From Gemmatimonadota bacterium (GTDB taxonomy: Bacteria > Gemmatimonadota > Gemmatimonadetes > Gemmatimonadales > GWC2-71-9), in contig JACQVB010000018.1 of NCBI GenBank assembly GCA_016209985.1, forward strand, positions 1-32,404: a stretch of 32,404 bases of DNA, written 5' to 3'. A model generated the notes under the pieces. That model was not told where the DNA came from, did not search any database, and was given only the letters and a program-made list of their open reading frames with translations. The position numbers and the translations under genes are program-made. Shown here one piece after another: positions 7,165-15,459 of the stretch. Each line of letters opens with the position of its first letter. The first letter of the stretch is position 1.

Positions 7165-7301
7165 GGACGGAGTATCGCGGGCGCCCGAAATGGTGACAAG
7201 GCCCGTGACGGTTGCCCGACAGGTCGGGGGCCCGCCCCTGATGCTTCCATCCAGAATGAACATTCCATGTGGTCTCTGCGTATTAATGGCGGGACCAACC
7301 C

Positions 7302-7307
7302 AGGAGG
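7302..7307 (+). promoter_or_regulatory. Strong Shine-Dalgarno AGGAGG
   Basis: AGGAGG lies 9 bases before the ATG at 7317 and fixes that start. Most other genes in this window have weak or no ribosome binding site, so this exported protein may be made in quantity. Confidence 0.75.
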
Positions 7308-7316
7308 AAAATCCTA

Positions 7317-7757
7317 ATGTCCCGCATGCTTGCAGTGCTTTTCACGCTGGTCATGGCGGGCGCCTCCGTGGCCCTCGCGCAGGGCGGCAGAATGGGGCCC
7401 CCGCCGGACCACTGGGTCACGGCCGACTCACTATCCAAAGCGGTGGGTGGCGACGCCGCCCTCGCCCAGAAGGTCGCGCCGCATCTGGCCGCGGTGGACA
7501 AGATCATGAAGCAGGCCGCAGATGATCGGGCCAAGGCCTTTACGCCCGGCGCCGGACCGCCGGATCAGGCCACGATGGAGGCGACGCGGACCAAGATGCA
7601 GGACTATCAGACCCAGATAGACTCGCACCTCACGATGATCCGCGATGGGCTCGATGCGAAGCAGCAGGCCGCGTTCGACGCGATCCAGAAGCCGATGGTG
7701 ATGCGGCGTGGCGGGATGGGTGGCGGCAGAATGGGTGGTGGCGGACCCCCTCAGTAA
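7317..7757 (+). CDS. Secreted Spy/CpxP-like small protein
   Basis: This encodes 146 residues. A clear signal peptide (MSRMLAVLFTLVMAGASVALA, cleavage after ~21) leads to a mature region rich in Gln, Lys, Asp and Met, with long amphipathic helices (~60-125). One example is MQDYQTQIDSHLTMIRDGLD. The tail is Gly/Met/Arg-rich (MRRGGMGGGRMGGG). The layout, with a signal, a helical middle containing LxxxQxxxF-type spacing (LDAKQQAAFDAIQK) and a low-complexity end, resembles periplasmic Spy/CpxP-type chaperones or heavy-metal resistance proteins. I see no exact LTxxQ motif; the closest is LDAKQ. Family membership is inferred; export is well supported. The gene is monocistronic and followed by a terminator-like hairpin. 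Confidence 0.8.
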   Translation: MSRMLAVLFTLVMAGASVALAQGGRMGPPPDHWVTADSLSKAVGGDAALAQKVAPHLAAVDKIMKQAADDRAKAFTPGAGPPDQATMEATRTKMQDYQTQIDSHLTMIRDGLDAKQQAAFDAIQKPMVMRRGGMGGGRMGGGGPPQ

Positions 7758-7785
7758 CTGACGGATTTCGGATTCCCGGGTTCGG

Positions 7786-7830
7786 ATTGCGGGCTGGAAA
7801 CGACACTGACTTCCAGTCCGCAATTCGCTT
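7786..7830 (+). terminator. Probable intrinsic terminator after the Spy-like gene
   Basis: Arms 7786-7799 and 7811-7824 pair over 14 bases with one G-T pair, around an 11-base loop, followed by a short T-rich run (TTCGCTTTT). TTCGGATT-type direct repeats lie just before the stem. The T run is short, so efficiency is uncertain. Confidence 0.6.
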
Positions 7831-7926
7831 TTCCGCCGAAACTCTTCCCTACCCGCGCGGTTCTTAATGCATATTTCTAGTCACGCAGTTCCAGGGCCTG
7901 AACTCATTGACCAGTCGAGATGCACC

Positions 7927-8502
7927 GTGACCAAGAAGGGTAAGAAGGAAGCCGTGGCCGCCGAAGCGCCCGCCCCATCTCCTTCGGAAGACGGACCGGT
8001 TGGCGCCCCGGCTGCCGGTTCGGCACTCGTCGAGCCGCTCGAGGAGCATATCCGCCGGCTCACGGACGAAATGGCGCAAGCCAAGGAGCAATACCTGCGC
8101 CTGGCGGCCGACCACGACAACTTCCGCAAGCGAATCGCCAAGGAGCGCTCCGAGACGTGGACCCGCGCCCAGGCAGACGTGGTCTCCAGCATTCTGGACG
8201 CCCTGGACGACTTGGGGCGTGTGGCGCATCTCGACCTCGGCCAGACGACCGCTCAGGATCTGCTGACCGGGGTCGAGCTGGTGGAACGGAAGATCCTGAA
8301 AGAGCTGGAAGGAGCGGGGCTCGAGCGAGTCGGCAACGTGGGTGAACCGTTTGACCCGCATCGTCATGAGGCGGTCTCCACCGTGCCGGCACCGGCACCG
8401 GACAAGGACCACCTGGTCTCGGCGGTCTTCCAACCGGGTTACCGCTTTGGCGGAGCGTTGCTGCGCCCCGCACGGGTGCAGGTGCAGGTGTGGACCGACT
8501 GA
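7927..8502 (+). CDS. grpE: Nucleotide exchange factor GrpE
   Basis: GrpE releases ADP from DnaK. The protein has a low-complexity N-terminus (Lys/Ala/Pro/Glu), a long coiled-coil helix (EEHIRRLTDEMAQAKEQYLR), and the conserved ADHDNFRKRIAKER block. A C-terminal beta domain follows, with FDPHRHEAVS and the GYRFGGALLRPARVQV signature. The GTG at 7927 (VTKKGKKEA) gives 191 residues, near the usual ~190. An ATG at 7867 would add 20 residues that look non-coding, but it cannot be excluded. dnaJ follows on the same strand after a 125-base gap filled by an inverted repeat. No dnaK or hrcA is in the window. Confidence 0.94.
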   Translation: MTKKGKKEAVAAEAPAPSPSEDGPVGAPAAGSALVEPLEEHIRRLTDEMAQAKEQYLRLAADHDNFRKRIAKERSETWTRAQADVVSSILDALDDLGRVAHLDLGQTTAQDLLTGVELVERKILKELEGAGLERVGNVGEPFDPHRHEAVSTVPAPAPDKDHLVSAVFQPGYRFGGALLRPARVQVQVWTD

Positions 8503-8506
8503 TGAG

Positions 8507-8616
8507 AGTGCGGAGTGCGGAACGCGGAGTGCGGAATGCCCAGGATACCACCATGTCCCTCGGGAGCTCCGTAGCCAGACCGGCTATTCCGCACTCCGCA
8601 CTCCGCAGTCCGCACT
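8507..8616. repeat. Inverted tandem array, 7-nt unit (AGTGCGG / CCGCACT), between grpE and dnaJ
   Basis: Left arm 8507-8534 is four AGTGCGG-type heptamers. Right arm 8589-8616 is four CCGCACT-type heptamers, the reverse complement, each with one variant unit. The array lies between the grpE stop (8502) and dnaJ start (8628). In grpE-dnaJ mRNA the arms could pair into a long imperfect hairpin. Confidence 0.9.
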
Positions 8617-8627
8617 TCGACTGATCC

Positions 8628-9722
8628 ATGGCCGCCGCACGAGATTACTACAAGGCGCTGGGCGTCTCGGAGAGCGCTACGCCCGAGGAAATGAAAAAGG
8701 CCTATCGGCGCCTGGCCAAGAAATACCATCCCGACGCCAATCCCAACGATTCCAGCGCGGCCGAACGCTTCAAGGAGATCTCTGAAGCGTATTCCGTCCT
8801 TTCGGATCCGGAGAAGCGCAAGCAATACGACCTCATGCGGAAGTACGGCGCGCCCATGGGCGGCGGCGCGCGCGGCGGTCCGCGGGGGCCCCGGGCCGGT
8901 GGTCCCGCCGGCGGCGTGCGCTTCGAAGACATCGGTGACCTCGGGGGATTCGGCGGTCTGGGAGACCTCTTCTCGACCATTTTCGGACGCGGCAAGCGGG
9001 AAGAAGCGGAGCCGATCGAAATCACGGTGGAGGTGCCGTTTCGCGTGGCGGCGCTGGGCGGCAAGATCCCGGTGTCCATTCCAGTCACCGAGCGCTGCCC
9101 CACCTGCGGCGGGTCGGGCGCCGCCCCGGGCGCCAAGGTCAATACCTGCCCGGAGTGCAACGGTCGGGGGACGGTAAGCTTCGGGCAGGGCGCGTTCACG
9201 GTGCAGCGCCCCTGCCCGGTGTGCCGCGGGCGCGGACGAATTCCCACGAAGCCGTGCCCAACCTGCAATGGCCAGGGCGAGGTTTCGGCCGACAAGCGGC
9301 TGATGATTACGGTGCCGCCCGGTACCGACTCCGGCCACCGGGTCCGCTTGCGGGGCCAGGGCGAGGCGGGGGCCAGCGGCGAGCCTGCGGGCGACGTGAT
9401 CGTCAACTTCCAGGTGCAGCCGGATCCATTTCTCAGACGGGTGGGGCTGGATCTCTACTGCACGGTTCCGATCAACCTGGCGCAGGCCATGCTCGGCACC
9501 CGGATCCGGGTCCGGACGGTCGACGGCAAGCGGATCGTGCTGCGAATTCCGCCGGGCACGCAGCCGGGACGCCAGTTCCGCATCAAGGGGCAGGGGATCG
9601 AGCGGAACGGGAGCCGCGGAGACCAGTTCGTGGAGATCGCGGTGGAGATTCCGGAAAAACTCAGTGTCGAGGATCAGGAGAGGTTCAAAGAATTTGCGGA
9701 GAAGGCGGGATTGAAGCACTGA
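8628..9722 (+). CDS. dnaJ: Chaperone protein DnaJ
   Basis: This is a 364-residue type I J protein that stimulates DnaK ATPase and binds unfolded substrate. The J domain is residues 1-70 with HPD at 34-36 (KKYHPDANP). A Gly/Arg/Phe-rich linker (~76-115) follows. Four CxxCxGxG zinc motifs are present ([32 protein letters not shown], ~152-222). C-terminal substrate-binding domains follow, with [20 protein letters not shown] and [18 protein letters not shown]. All catalytic and zinc residues are intact. The start is ATG 8628, two bases after the preceding array ends in TGATCC. The TGA (9720-9722) abuts a tandem array. Confidence 0.96.
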   Translation: MAAARDYYKALGVSESATPEEMKKAYRRLAKKYHPDANPNDSSAAERFKEISEAYSVLSDPEKRKQYDLMRKYGAPMGGGARGGPRGPRAGGPAGGVRFEDIGDLGGFGGLGDLFSTIFGRGKREEAEPIEITVEVPFRVAALGGKIPVSIPVTERCPTCGGSGAAPGAKVNTCPECNGRGTVSFGQGAFTVQRPCPVCRGRGRIPTKPCPTCNGQGEVSADKRLMITVPPGTDSGHRVRLRGQGEAGASGEPAGDVIVNFQVQPDPFLRRVGLDLYCTVPINLAQAMLGTRIRVRTVDGKRIVLRIPPGTQPGRQFRIKGQGIERNGSRGDQFVEIAVEIPEKLSVEDQERFKEFAEKAGLKH

Positions 9723-9793
9723 AGGTGTCAGGTGCCAGGTGCCAGGTGTCAGGGACCTAACCCAAAAACCCCGACACCTGATACCTGACACCT
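9723..9793. repeat. Inverted tandem array, 7-nt unit (AGGTGYC / GRYACCT), between convergent genes
   Basis: Five AGGTGTC/AGGTGCC heptamers (9723-9757, the last degenerate) face three GACACCT-type heptamers (9773-9793). The array begins one base after the dnaJ TGA. Its last unit contains the TAG stop (9794-9792) of the minus-strand lipoprotein gene. The geometry suits a bidirectional terminator; that role is inferred. Confidence 0.9.
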
Positions 9794-10595
9794 ATTTCAA
9801 CCACTTCCCCGCATCATCCGCCTTCAACCCACCCAATCGATCCACCACAAACGTCGGCTCGCGCGCCGGCTTGGACCAGGTCACGACTTCCCCCGTCTGG
9901 GACGACAGCGAATACACGATGAACGAGCTGTCGCTTGGGACGCCGGCGAGCACGTGGATCCGGCCCTGTGGATCGGTGGTGATCTCGGTGACGAACGCGG
10001 TCCGGGCCCAGGGCCAGTCCAGTCTCCAGCGCAGGTGCCCAAACTCGTTGTAGAGCGTGATGTAGCGGTCCGGCACGGCGTGCAGGACGCCACCCGACGC
10101 ACCCAGGAGAAGGCCGGTCTTCGAGCCGCGCTCCGTCATGGCGAACACCGGAGCGGAATCGCCGTTCGCCGTGACGAGCGTGCCGTCAGGGGATTCAACG
10201 ACGATCCGGCCGTCGGGAAGGACGGCGAACTGATGTGGTGTCTGGGTGAACCGCTCGAGCGACAGGCGGCGGCGGAGCTCGCCGGCAGGACCCAGTACCA
10301 CCACCGCGGGCTTGCCGTTCTCGATATCGGAGACGAACCACTCCCCGTTCATCCACTGGACATGCGATGGGCTGTGAACTGGGTCCGCGCCCAGTTCCAC
10401 GGAACGCCCGGTTCCACGGTTGCGTAGCAGGATGCCGGGGTGGCCGGCCCGGGTGAACGCGATCAGGCTGTCGCCCGCCGCGGCGACGGCCCTACCCTCG
10501 AGGAAGATCGGGTCTACGCCCTGACCGGAAGTCCCGCACGCCGCCACCAGGACGGTGAGGGCGACGTGCGGGATCCTTCCGAAGTAGGTGCTCAG
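9792..10595 (-). CDS. Putative lipoprotein with beta-propeller (NHL/6-bladed) character
   Basis: The first conventional start is GTG 10547, giving 251 residues that begin directly inside a lipobox (VAAC). The frame is open upstream, and a CTG at 10595 overlapping the upstream TGA (CTGA) would supply a full lipoprotein signal. That signal has a basic n-region, a hydrophobic ALTVLVAA stretch and Cys20, so I extend to 10595; this start is inferred. The mature protein has repeated strand-turn units such as FAVLPDGRIVVESPDGTLV and ITTDPQGRIHVLAGVPSDSS. These are typical of 6-bladed propeller proteins with DxxGRI-type turns. No catalytic motif is seen. It follows another lipoprotein gene with no gap, so the two are likely an operon. 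Confidence 0.75.
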   Translation of the reverse strand: MSTYFGRIPHVALTVLVAACGTSGQGVDPIFLEGRAVAAAGDSLIAFTRAGHPGILLRNRGTGRSVELGADPVHSPSHVQWMNGEWFVSDIENGKPAVVVLGPAGELRRRLSLERFTQTPHQFAVLPDGRIVVESPDGTLVTANGDSAPVFAMTERGSKTGLLLGASGGVLHAVPDRYITLYNEFGHLRWRLDWPWARTAFVTEITTDPQGRIHVLAGVPSDSSFIVYSLSSQTGEVVTWSKPAREPTFVVDRLGGLKADDAGKWLK

Positions 10596-11629
10596 ACGGA
10601 GAATACGAAGTGGTAGGGCACCAGGACGTCGTCGAAGCCGTTGAGGATCGTGTCCACCTGGTCGAACAGCTTCTTGAGGCCCGCGAGGTCTTCCGAAGTC
10701 AATGTCTTTCCGTTGGCGCCCGTGAAGACCGGATCCTGGTCGCCGGTGACCGAGATATTCGCGACGGTCGTTCCGTTGTATTTGACGGTCCCGGTGGAAG
10801 ACGCCTCGCTGCCGCTGACGCTGACTTCCAGCTTGTTCTTGCCTTCGGTCACCGTCAGCGTCACGCTCGCCATGCTGGAGCTGGTGGCCGTGGCCAGTAT
10901 CTCGAGGCTCACTTCCCTTCCGGTGAGCTTGTAGTCTGCCCGGAGACCCGTCGTTCCCGACGCGCTCAAGGACAAGTCGAAATCCAGCCGGTTGGTCCCG
11001 TCGGTGACGTAGCCCTTCACGCTGGAGCTGAAGCTGGTGCCGGTGATGGAGGCGGTCGCGTCGTACTCCAGAACGGTGACGTTGTTGATCACCGCCTTGA
11101 CGCCCATGGTATTGCCGGCCTGCGACGACTTATCCGTAAGATCGAGCGTGCCGATCTGCTGGAGCGGCGTGACGACGGTATGCTGGACCGGATTGACCGC
11201 GTACAGCAGGAAGCGCACCCCGTTGGCCGGAGCGCCGGTCAGGTCGCTCGCCTGGTATTTGCCGGTCTGGGTGCTATAGACGAAGGTCTTGCCGAGGACG
11301 GCCGAAGGAAACAGCGCCGCGGGACTGGCCGGGGTAAAGAGCGTCGTGGAGCGCTCCAGCATCTGCAGGGTGCCGAAGATCGTCGGGTCGAGACCGGCGA
11401 GGTGCGAACGCGAGAGCGGGGTCCCCACGAAGGCCGGAGGCGCTCCGGTAAACGTCAGGGCGCCCGACATGACTTCCATGCTCTGGACCGCCTGGTTGTT
11501 GTCGACCGCGCCAAACGCCTGTTCGACCTTCTGGCCGGTGGTGCCGGGATTGAAGGCCTCGACGCCACCGTCCTTGCACGCTGCCAGCACCAGCAGGGAA
11601 GCAGCGGCCAGCGCGAGAGTACGCGTCAC
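10592..11629 (-). CDS. Putative lipoprotein, function unknown
   Basis: This encodes 345 residues from GTG 11629. The N-terminus VTRTLALAAASLLVLAAC is a lipoprotein signal, with a lipobox LAAC and Cys at 18. The GTG was chosen because a GGAGGA Shine-Dalgarno (11637-11642) lies 7 bases upstream; longer frames to 11677 would bury the signal. The mature protein is rich in Thr, Ser, Gly and Val and alternates short strands (for example SVTLTVTEGKNKLEVSVSG). This suggests a beta-rich surface or periplasmic domain. No family was recognised. A helical C-terminal segment (SEDLAGLKKLFDQVDTILNG) ends the protein. It overlaps the start region of the downstream propeller lipoprotein. Confidence 0.8.
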   Translation of the reverse strand: MTRTLALAAASLLVLAACKDGGVEAFNPGTTGQKVEQAFGAVDNNQAVQSMEVMSGALTFTGAPPAFVGTPLSRSHLAGLDPTIFGTLQMLERSTTLFTPASPAALFPSAVLGKTFVYSTQTGKYQASDLTGAPANGVRFLLYAVNPVQHTVVTPLQQIGTLDLTDKSSQAGNTMGVKAVINNVTVLEYDATASITGTSFSSSVKGYVTDGTNRLDFDLSLSASGTTGLRADYKLTGREVSLEILATATSSSMASVTLTVTEGKNKLEVSVSGSEASSTGTVKYNGTTVANISVTGDQDPVFTGANGKTLTSEDLAGLKKLFDQVDTILNGFDDVLVPYHFVFSV

Positions 11630-11636
11630 GTTGATG

Positions 11637-11642
11637 TCCTCC
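11637..11642 (-). promoter_or_regulatory. Shine-Dalgarno GGAGGA fixing the lipoprotein start
   Basis: On the minus strand GGAGGA precedes GTG 11629 by 7 bases. It decides for this start over the in-frame start 48 bases upstream. Confidence 0.7.
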
Positions 11643-11722
11643 GGTGGATTCGTGAATGCGCGGATCGAGAGTAACATAGTCCATCCGAAACCGGGTGCCA
11701 GATGGTTGCGGCCGAGAGGCGT

Positions 11723-12595
11723 CTAGGAAGCCAGCCTCCTCACGGTTTCCACGACCGCATCTACCACCCGGGACATGAATTCATAATCGAGCGTGTGGGC
11801 CGAGTCGCTTCGGCGGTGGTAGTGCGGGTTCCGGAGGAACGCCGTATCGGTGATCATCAGCGACGGGTAGCCCTCATCCCAGAACGAGGCGTTGTCGGAT
11901 AGCCGTGTGTAGGGCACCAGCCAGCCGCGCAACGGCGAGCGGAGGGTGACCACAGCGAGGCCAGGGACGGCGGCCTTCGCCGAATCCGCAAAGGTGCGAA
12001 GCAGGCGGCCGGAGCGGCGGTCCCCGGTGGCGGCTATGAAGGTGCCGGTTCGCGGCACCCGCTTCCAGAAGAGCAGTTTGGGAACGTACTGGCTTCCCGG
12101 GTCCCGGCTCACGTAGCCCAGCATCTCCAGCACCAGGGCACCGGCGTAACGGATCCCCTCCCGTCGCGCGGCGGCGGCGTAGCGTCGGCTTCCCACGCGA
12201 TAGGTATAGGCCTGAATCTCTTCCAGGTTGAAGGCCACCAATTCCACCGTGGCCGCCGGCCTGGTGCCGGAAAGGATCCGGGCGATTTCGAGCAGCCCGG
12301 CGACGCCACTGGCATTGTCATCCGCGCCCGGCGTGCCGCGCACGCTGTCGTAATGTGCTGCTACCAACACCCGATCCCGGTCGGGCAGGGCACCGGCCCG
12401 CGTCGCGACGATGTTGTAGTAGCTCTCCCCGCGAAACTCGAACGCTCGCCGCTCGGGAGAGAACCCCACGGCTTGGAGCTCCGCCTCGATGTAGCGCGCC
12501 GCCGCTTCGAGTGCGGCCGGCGAGGACTGCGGATGGCGCTCACCTTCGAGGGCCCGCACATGGGTGGCGAGCCGGGCGGGATCGGCGCTACCCAC
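11723..12595 (-). CDS. M28 family zinc peptidase
   Basis: This encodes a 290-residue metallopeptidase of the M28 (aminopeptidase) family. The metal/catalytic layout is visible: H81 and D83 in AAHYDS, D92 in GADDNASGVAGLLEIAR, the Glu pair in NLEE (~125-126), E157 in LVLEMLGY, and H260 in NPHYHRRSDS. E157 occupies the position where many members have Asp. The region after residue 230 (SDNASFWDEGYPSLMITDTAF) is also family-typical. No signal peptide follows the GTG at 12595; the frame is open a little further upstream, so a short N-terminal extension is possible. It is divergent from pdxH with only 53 bases between, so a shared promoter region is likely. Confidence 0.87.
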   Translation of the reverse strand: MGSADPARLATHVRALEGERHPQSSPAALEAAARYIEAELQAVGFSPERRAFEFRGESYYNIVATRAGALPDRDRVLVAAHYDSVRGTPGADDNASGVAGLLEIARILSGTRPAATVELVAFNLEEIQAYTYRVGSRRYAAAARREGIRYAGALVLEMLGYVSRDPGSQYVPKLLFWKRVPRTGTFIAATGDRRSGRLLRTFADSAKAAVPGLAVVTLRSPLRGWLVPYTRLSDNASFWDEGYPSLMITDTAFLRNPHYHRRSDSAHTLDYEFMSRVVDAVVETVRRLAS

Positions 12596-12648
12596 TAGAT
12601 TTCGGGCGCCAGAAGACGGAATTCGGAGGACCTGAGAGGCGGCACACG

Positions 12649-13257
12649 ATGACAGAATCTAGCCTGCGCGAGACCGACGTCGATCCCGATCCCGTGAAGC
12701 AGTTCAGTCGCTGGTTCGATGATGCGCAGCACGCCGGCCTGATCGAGCCCAGCGCGATGAGCCTGGCCACGGCGAGCCGACAAGGTATACCGTCCGTGCG
12801 GCTGGTGCTGCTCAAGGGATTCGACGATCGCGGCTTCGTGTTCTATACCAACTATCAGAGTCCCAAAGCGCGGGATCTGCTGGAGAATCCCCAGGCCGCG
12901 CTGGCGTTCTGGTGGGATGTGCTCCAGCGACAGGTCCGCATCAGCGGGGACGTTGCGCGCGTGAGCCAGGCTGAGTCGGACGCGTACTTCCTGGTGCGCC
13001 CGGTGGGGAGCCGGCTCGGCGCGCACGCTTCCAGTCAGAGCAGCGTAATCAAGAGCCGCGACGACCTGGAGCGGCAGGTGGAAGCCCTCAGGAAGCAATA
13101 CGCCGATGGCAACGTACCGCGGCCGGAGCATTGGGGCGGATTTCGGCTGACCCCGCGCATGCTTGAGTTCTGGCAGGGCCGGGCCGACCGGCTGCATGAC
13201 CGGTTGCGCTACCAGCGCAAGGGTGGGGCGTGGGTTATCGAACGGTTGGCACCCTGA
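12649..13257 (+). CDS. pdxH: Pyridoxamine 5'-phosphate oxidase
   Basis: This FMN-dependent enzyme oxidises PNP/PMP to PLP in vitamin B6 synthesis and salvage. The 202 residues match the usual length. FMN-binding blocks are RLVLLKGFDDRGFVFYTNY, SPKARDL and FWWDVLQRQVRISGDV. Substrate and active-site blocks are VGSRLGAHASSQSS and, near the C-terminus, WGGFRLTPRMLEFWQG and RLHDRL, the PNPOx C-terminal dimerisation motif. The ATG 12649 is preceded by GAGAGG. A long open frame upstream on this strand overlaps the divergent peptidase and is not used. Its stop is directly followed by a tandem array. Confidence 0.96.
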   Translation: MTESSLRETDVDPDPVKQFSRWFDDAQHAGLIEPSAMSLATASRQGIPSVRLVLLKGFDDRGFVFYTNYQSPKARDLLENPQAALAFWWDVLQRQVRISGDVARVSQAESDAYFLVRPVGSRLGAHASSQSSVIKSRDDLERQVEALRKQYADGNVPRPEHWGGFRLTPRMLEFWQGRADRLHDRLRYQRKGGAWVIERLAP

Positions 13258-13260
13258 AAA

Positions 13261-13394
13261 GGGGTCGGTAAGGGTCGGTAAGGGTCGGTAAGAGTCGGTA
13301 AGGGTGAACGACCGACCCGTACCCCCAGGCCTACGACTCTTCCCGACTCTTCCCGACTCTTCCCGACCCTTACCGACTCTTACCGACCCTTAAA
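13261..13394. repeat. Inverted tandem array, 10-nt unit (GGGTCGGTAA family), first locus
   Basis: Left arm 13261-13300 is four decamers (GGGTCGGTAA with one GAGTCGGTAA variant) plus a degenerate fifth. Right arm 13335-13394 is six decamers on the opposite strand (GACTCTTCCC x3, then GACCCTTACC, GACTCTTACC, GACCCTTAAA). It lies between convergent pdxH and the antiporter gene. The antiporter's last three codons and TAA fall inside the right arm. Confidence 0.92.
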
Positions 13395-15359
13395 GATCTC
13401 CCCCGCTCTCGCCAGTGCCTCCGCCGTACCCACCACCACGAGCGTGTCCCCGGCGTGAAATCGGAAGTCGGGGTCGGGAGTGTGAAAGGTCTGGCCGCCA
13501 CGCACGGCGGCAATGACCGTGCATCCGGTTTGGCGTCGCAGGGCGAGCGTGACCGGCGTTTCGCCGACGGCGCGGCTTCCCGCTTCGACTTCGATGGTCT
13601 CGACGGCCATCTTGGCGCCGAGCTGGCGCAGGAGGTCGAGTCGCATGCCTGGCAAAGAGAGGCCGCGCAGCATGCCGTAGTGCTCGCCACGGGCGGCTTC
13701 CACTTCCTGGCGAATGGTGCTGGTGGGTACGCCGTAGAGCCGGAGGACGCGCGCGAAGATTTCGAGCGAGGTCTCGAACTCCTCGGGAATGACCTGGTCG
13801 GCCCCCAGCCGCTCGAGCTCCTCCAGCTCCGATACGTAGCGGGTGCGGACCACGATACGCACATCAGGGTTGAGATGCCGGGCCACCGCTACACCGCGTC
13901 GCTCGTCGGCCGGCGCCGAAATGGCGAACACGATTACCCGCGCACGTTTTATCCCCACCCGTTCCAGAACCTCGTGGCGGGTGGCGTCTCCGAAGAGAAT
14001 CGGTTCCCGATTGAGGCGAGCCTGGCGCACCACCTGCCCGTTCTGCTCCAGGATCACGTAGGGGATCCCGGATGCTTTCAGCGCCTTGGCCAGGTTGCGT
14101 CCGTTGAGTCCATAGCCGACGACGATCACGTGATCCGCGAGAGTGGCCGCGGGTTCCGAGGCCTCGGCGAGAGCGGCGGGGAGGTGTTTACCGATCCGCC
14201 GCCCCAGCCATTCGGCCAGCGGGCCGGCGGCCTGGATGACGAACGGAGCGGTAAGCATGGAGAGCACCGCGGCGCCGAGGAATAGCTGGTAGGACTCCTC
14301 GGTGAAGAGATTCAGCGGCTTCGCGACTTCGGCCAGGACGAAAGAGAATTCTCCCACTCGAGCCAACGCGAGCGCGCTCATCAGGCTCACCGGTAGGGAG
14401 CGCTTGAGCGAGCGGACCACGGCGCCGGCCACCGCCGTCTTGAGCAGGATCACGCCGGCGGTTGCTCCCGCCACCAGCGCCAGATGTTGGAGCACGAACC
14501 CGATGTCGAGCAGCATGCCGATCGACGTGAAGAAGATGCCGCTGAACGTGTCGCGGAACGGCAGGATGTCGGAAAGCGCCTGTACCCCGTATTCGGATTC
14601 GGAAATGACCAGACCGGCAATGAAGGCCCCCAGTGCGAGCGACAGCCCGAAGCTCGCGGTGAGATACGCCGCGCCGAGCCCGAGCAGCACGATGCACAAG
14701 GTGAAGATCTCGCGGTTGCGGAGCGCAGCCACCCGCTCCAGGAGCCGAGGCACCGCCACGCGTCCCACCAACACCAGCGCCGCCGTGAGCACCACGGAGC
14801 CGATGACGACGAGGGTGGCGGGCCGCGCACCCGCCGGCGTGGCGCCCGCGAGCGCAGGGATCAGCAGCATGAGGGGAACCACGCAGAGATCCTGGAACAG
14901 CAGGATCGCGATCACCACGCGACCCTGCGGCGTGTCCAGCTCCCCTCGATCGGTATAGACCTTGAGCACGATGGCGGTCGAGGACAGCGCCACCAGCGCG
15001 CCGATGAACACGCCCCGGTTGGGAGGGACGGAAAGGGCACCGGCGATCAGCGCCGTGACCGCCATGGTCCCCGCCATTTGCAGCCCGCCGCCCAGGGCCA
15101 CCGCGCGGCCGAGCTTGATGATGCGGGAGAGCGAGAGCTCAAGCCCGATGGCGAACAGCAACAGGACGACACCGATTTCGGCCAGGGCAGAGACCGATTC
15201 GGGCTGGCCGATGAGTGCCAGACCGTGTGGGCCGATCGCGATCCCCGTGAGCAGGAAGCCCACCACCGTCGGAATTCTGAGCCGGTAGGCGATCGCCACG
15301 ACCGGGATCGCAACGGCGACCAGAATGACCAGATCGCGGAGCAGCGCGAATTGATGCAT
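13380..15359 (-). CDS. Kef-type monovalent cation:proton antiporter (CPA2) with RCK domains
   Basis: This encodes 659 residues in three parts. A ~12-helix Na+/H+ exchanger domain spans ~1-390, with VVGFLLTGIAIGPHGL, GVVLLLFAIGLELS, the VALSSTAIVLKV block and ALARVGEFSFVLAE. A Rossmann RCK/TrkA-N domain starts at ~407 (DHVIVVGYGLNGRNLAKAL, i.e. GxGxxG) and runs to ~530. A TrkA-C domain spans ~575-655. The family exchanges K+ or Na+ for H+ across the inner membrane under nucleotide or ligand control by the RCK part. Start ATG 15359 begins MHQFALLRDLVIL. The last residues KGR and the TAA are encoded by the 10-nt repeat, so the natural C-terminus may have been altered. Ion specificity cannot be told from sequence. 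Confidence 0.93.
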   Translation of the reverse strand: MHQFALLRDLVILVAVAIPVVAIAYRLRIPTVVGFLLTGIAIGPHGLALIGQPESVSALAEIGVVLLLFAIGLELSLSRIIKLGRAVALGGGLQMAGTMAVTALIAGALSVPPNRGVFIGALVALSSTAIVLKVYTDRGELDTPQGRVVIAILLFQDLCVVPLMLLIPALAGATPAGARPATLVVIGSVVLTAALVLVGRVAVPRLLERVAALRNREIFTLCIVLLGLGAAYLTASFGLSLALGAFIAGLVISESEYGVQALSDILPFRDTFSGIFFTSIGMLLDIGFVLQHLALVAGATAGVILLKTAVAGAVVRSLKRSLPVSLMSALALARVGEFSFVLAEVAKPLNLFTEESYQLFLGAAVLSMLTAPFVIQAAGPLAEWLGRRIGKHLPAALAEASEPAATLADHVIVVGYGLNGRNLAKALKASGIPYVILEQNGQVVRQARLNREPILFGDATRHEVLERVGIKRARVIVFAISAPADERRGVAVARHLNPDVRIVVRTRYVSELEELERLGADQVIPEEFETSLEIFARVLRLYGVPTSTIRQEVEAARGEHYGMLRGLSLPGMRLDLLRQLGAKMAVETIEVEAGSRAVGETPVTLALRRQTGCTVIAAVRGGQTFHTPDPDFRFHAGDTLVVVGTAEALARAGEIFKGR

Positions 15360-15387
15360 GACACCTAAGGTCGTAAGTGATGTAGGA

Positions 15388-15446
15388 GGTTGGAAGGGCG
15401 GGAAGGGGAACCCTTACATCCCTTCCAACCCTTAGATCCCTTCCGA
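15388..15446. repeat. Inverted/tandem array with 9-nt units between divergent genes
   Basis: Four CCCTTNNAN nonamers occupy 15411-15446. GGTTGGAAGGG (15388-15398) is the perfect reverse complement of 15420-15430. It lies between the divergent antiporter and aldo/keto reductase genes, so here it is in promoter rather than terminator position. Confidence 0.85.
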
Positions 15447-15459
15447 CTAGATTGTCCCC

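Noticed and set aside
7165-7316. Promoter for the divergent permease/Spy-like genes
   Set aside because: TTGCCC and TATTAAT-like words are present but spacing and match are too weak to annotate.
13261-13394. CRISPR-like appearance of the tandem decamers
   Set aside because: Units are 10 nt, directly adjacent and without unique spacers, and no cas genes are nearby.
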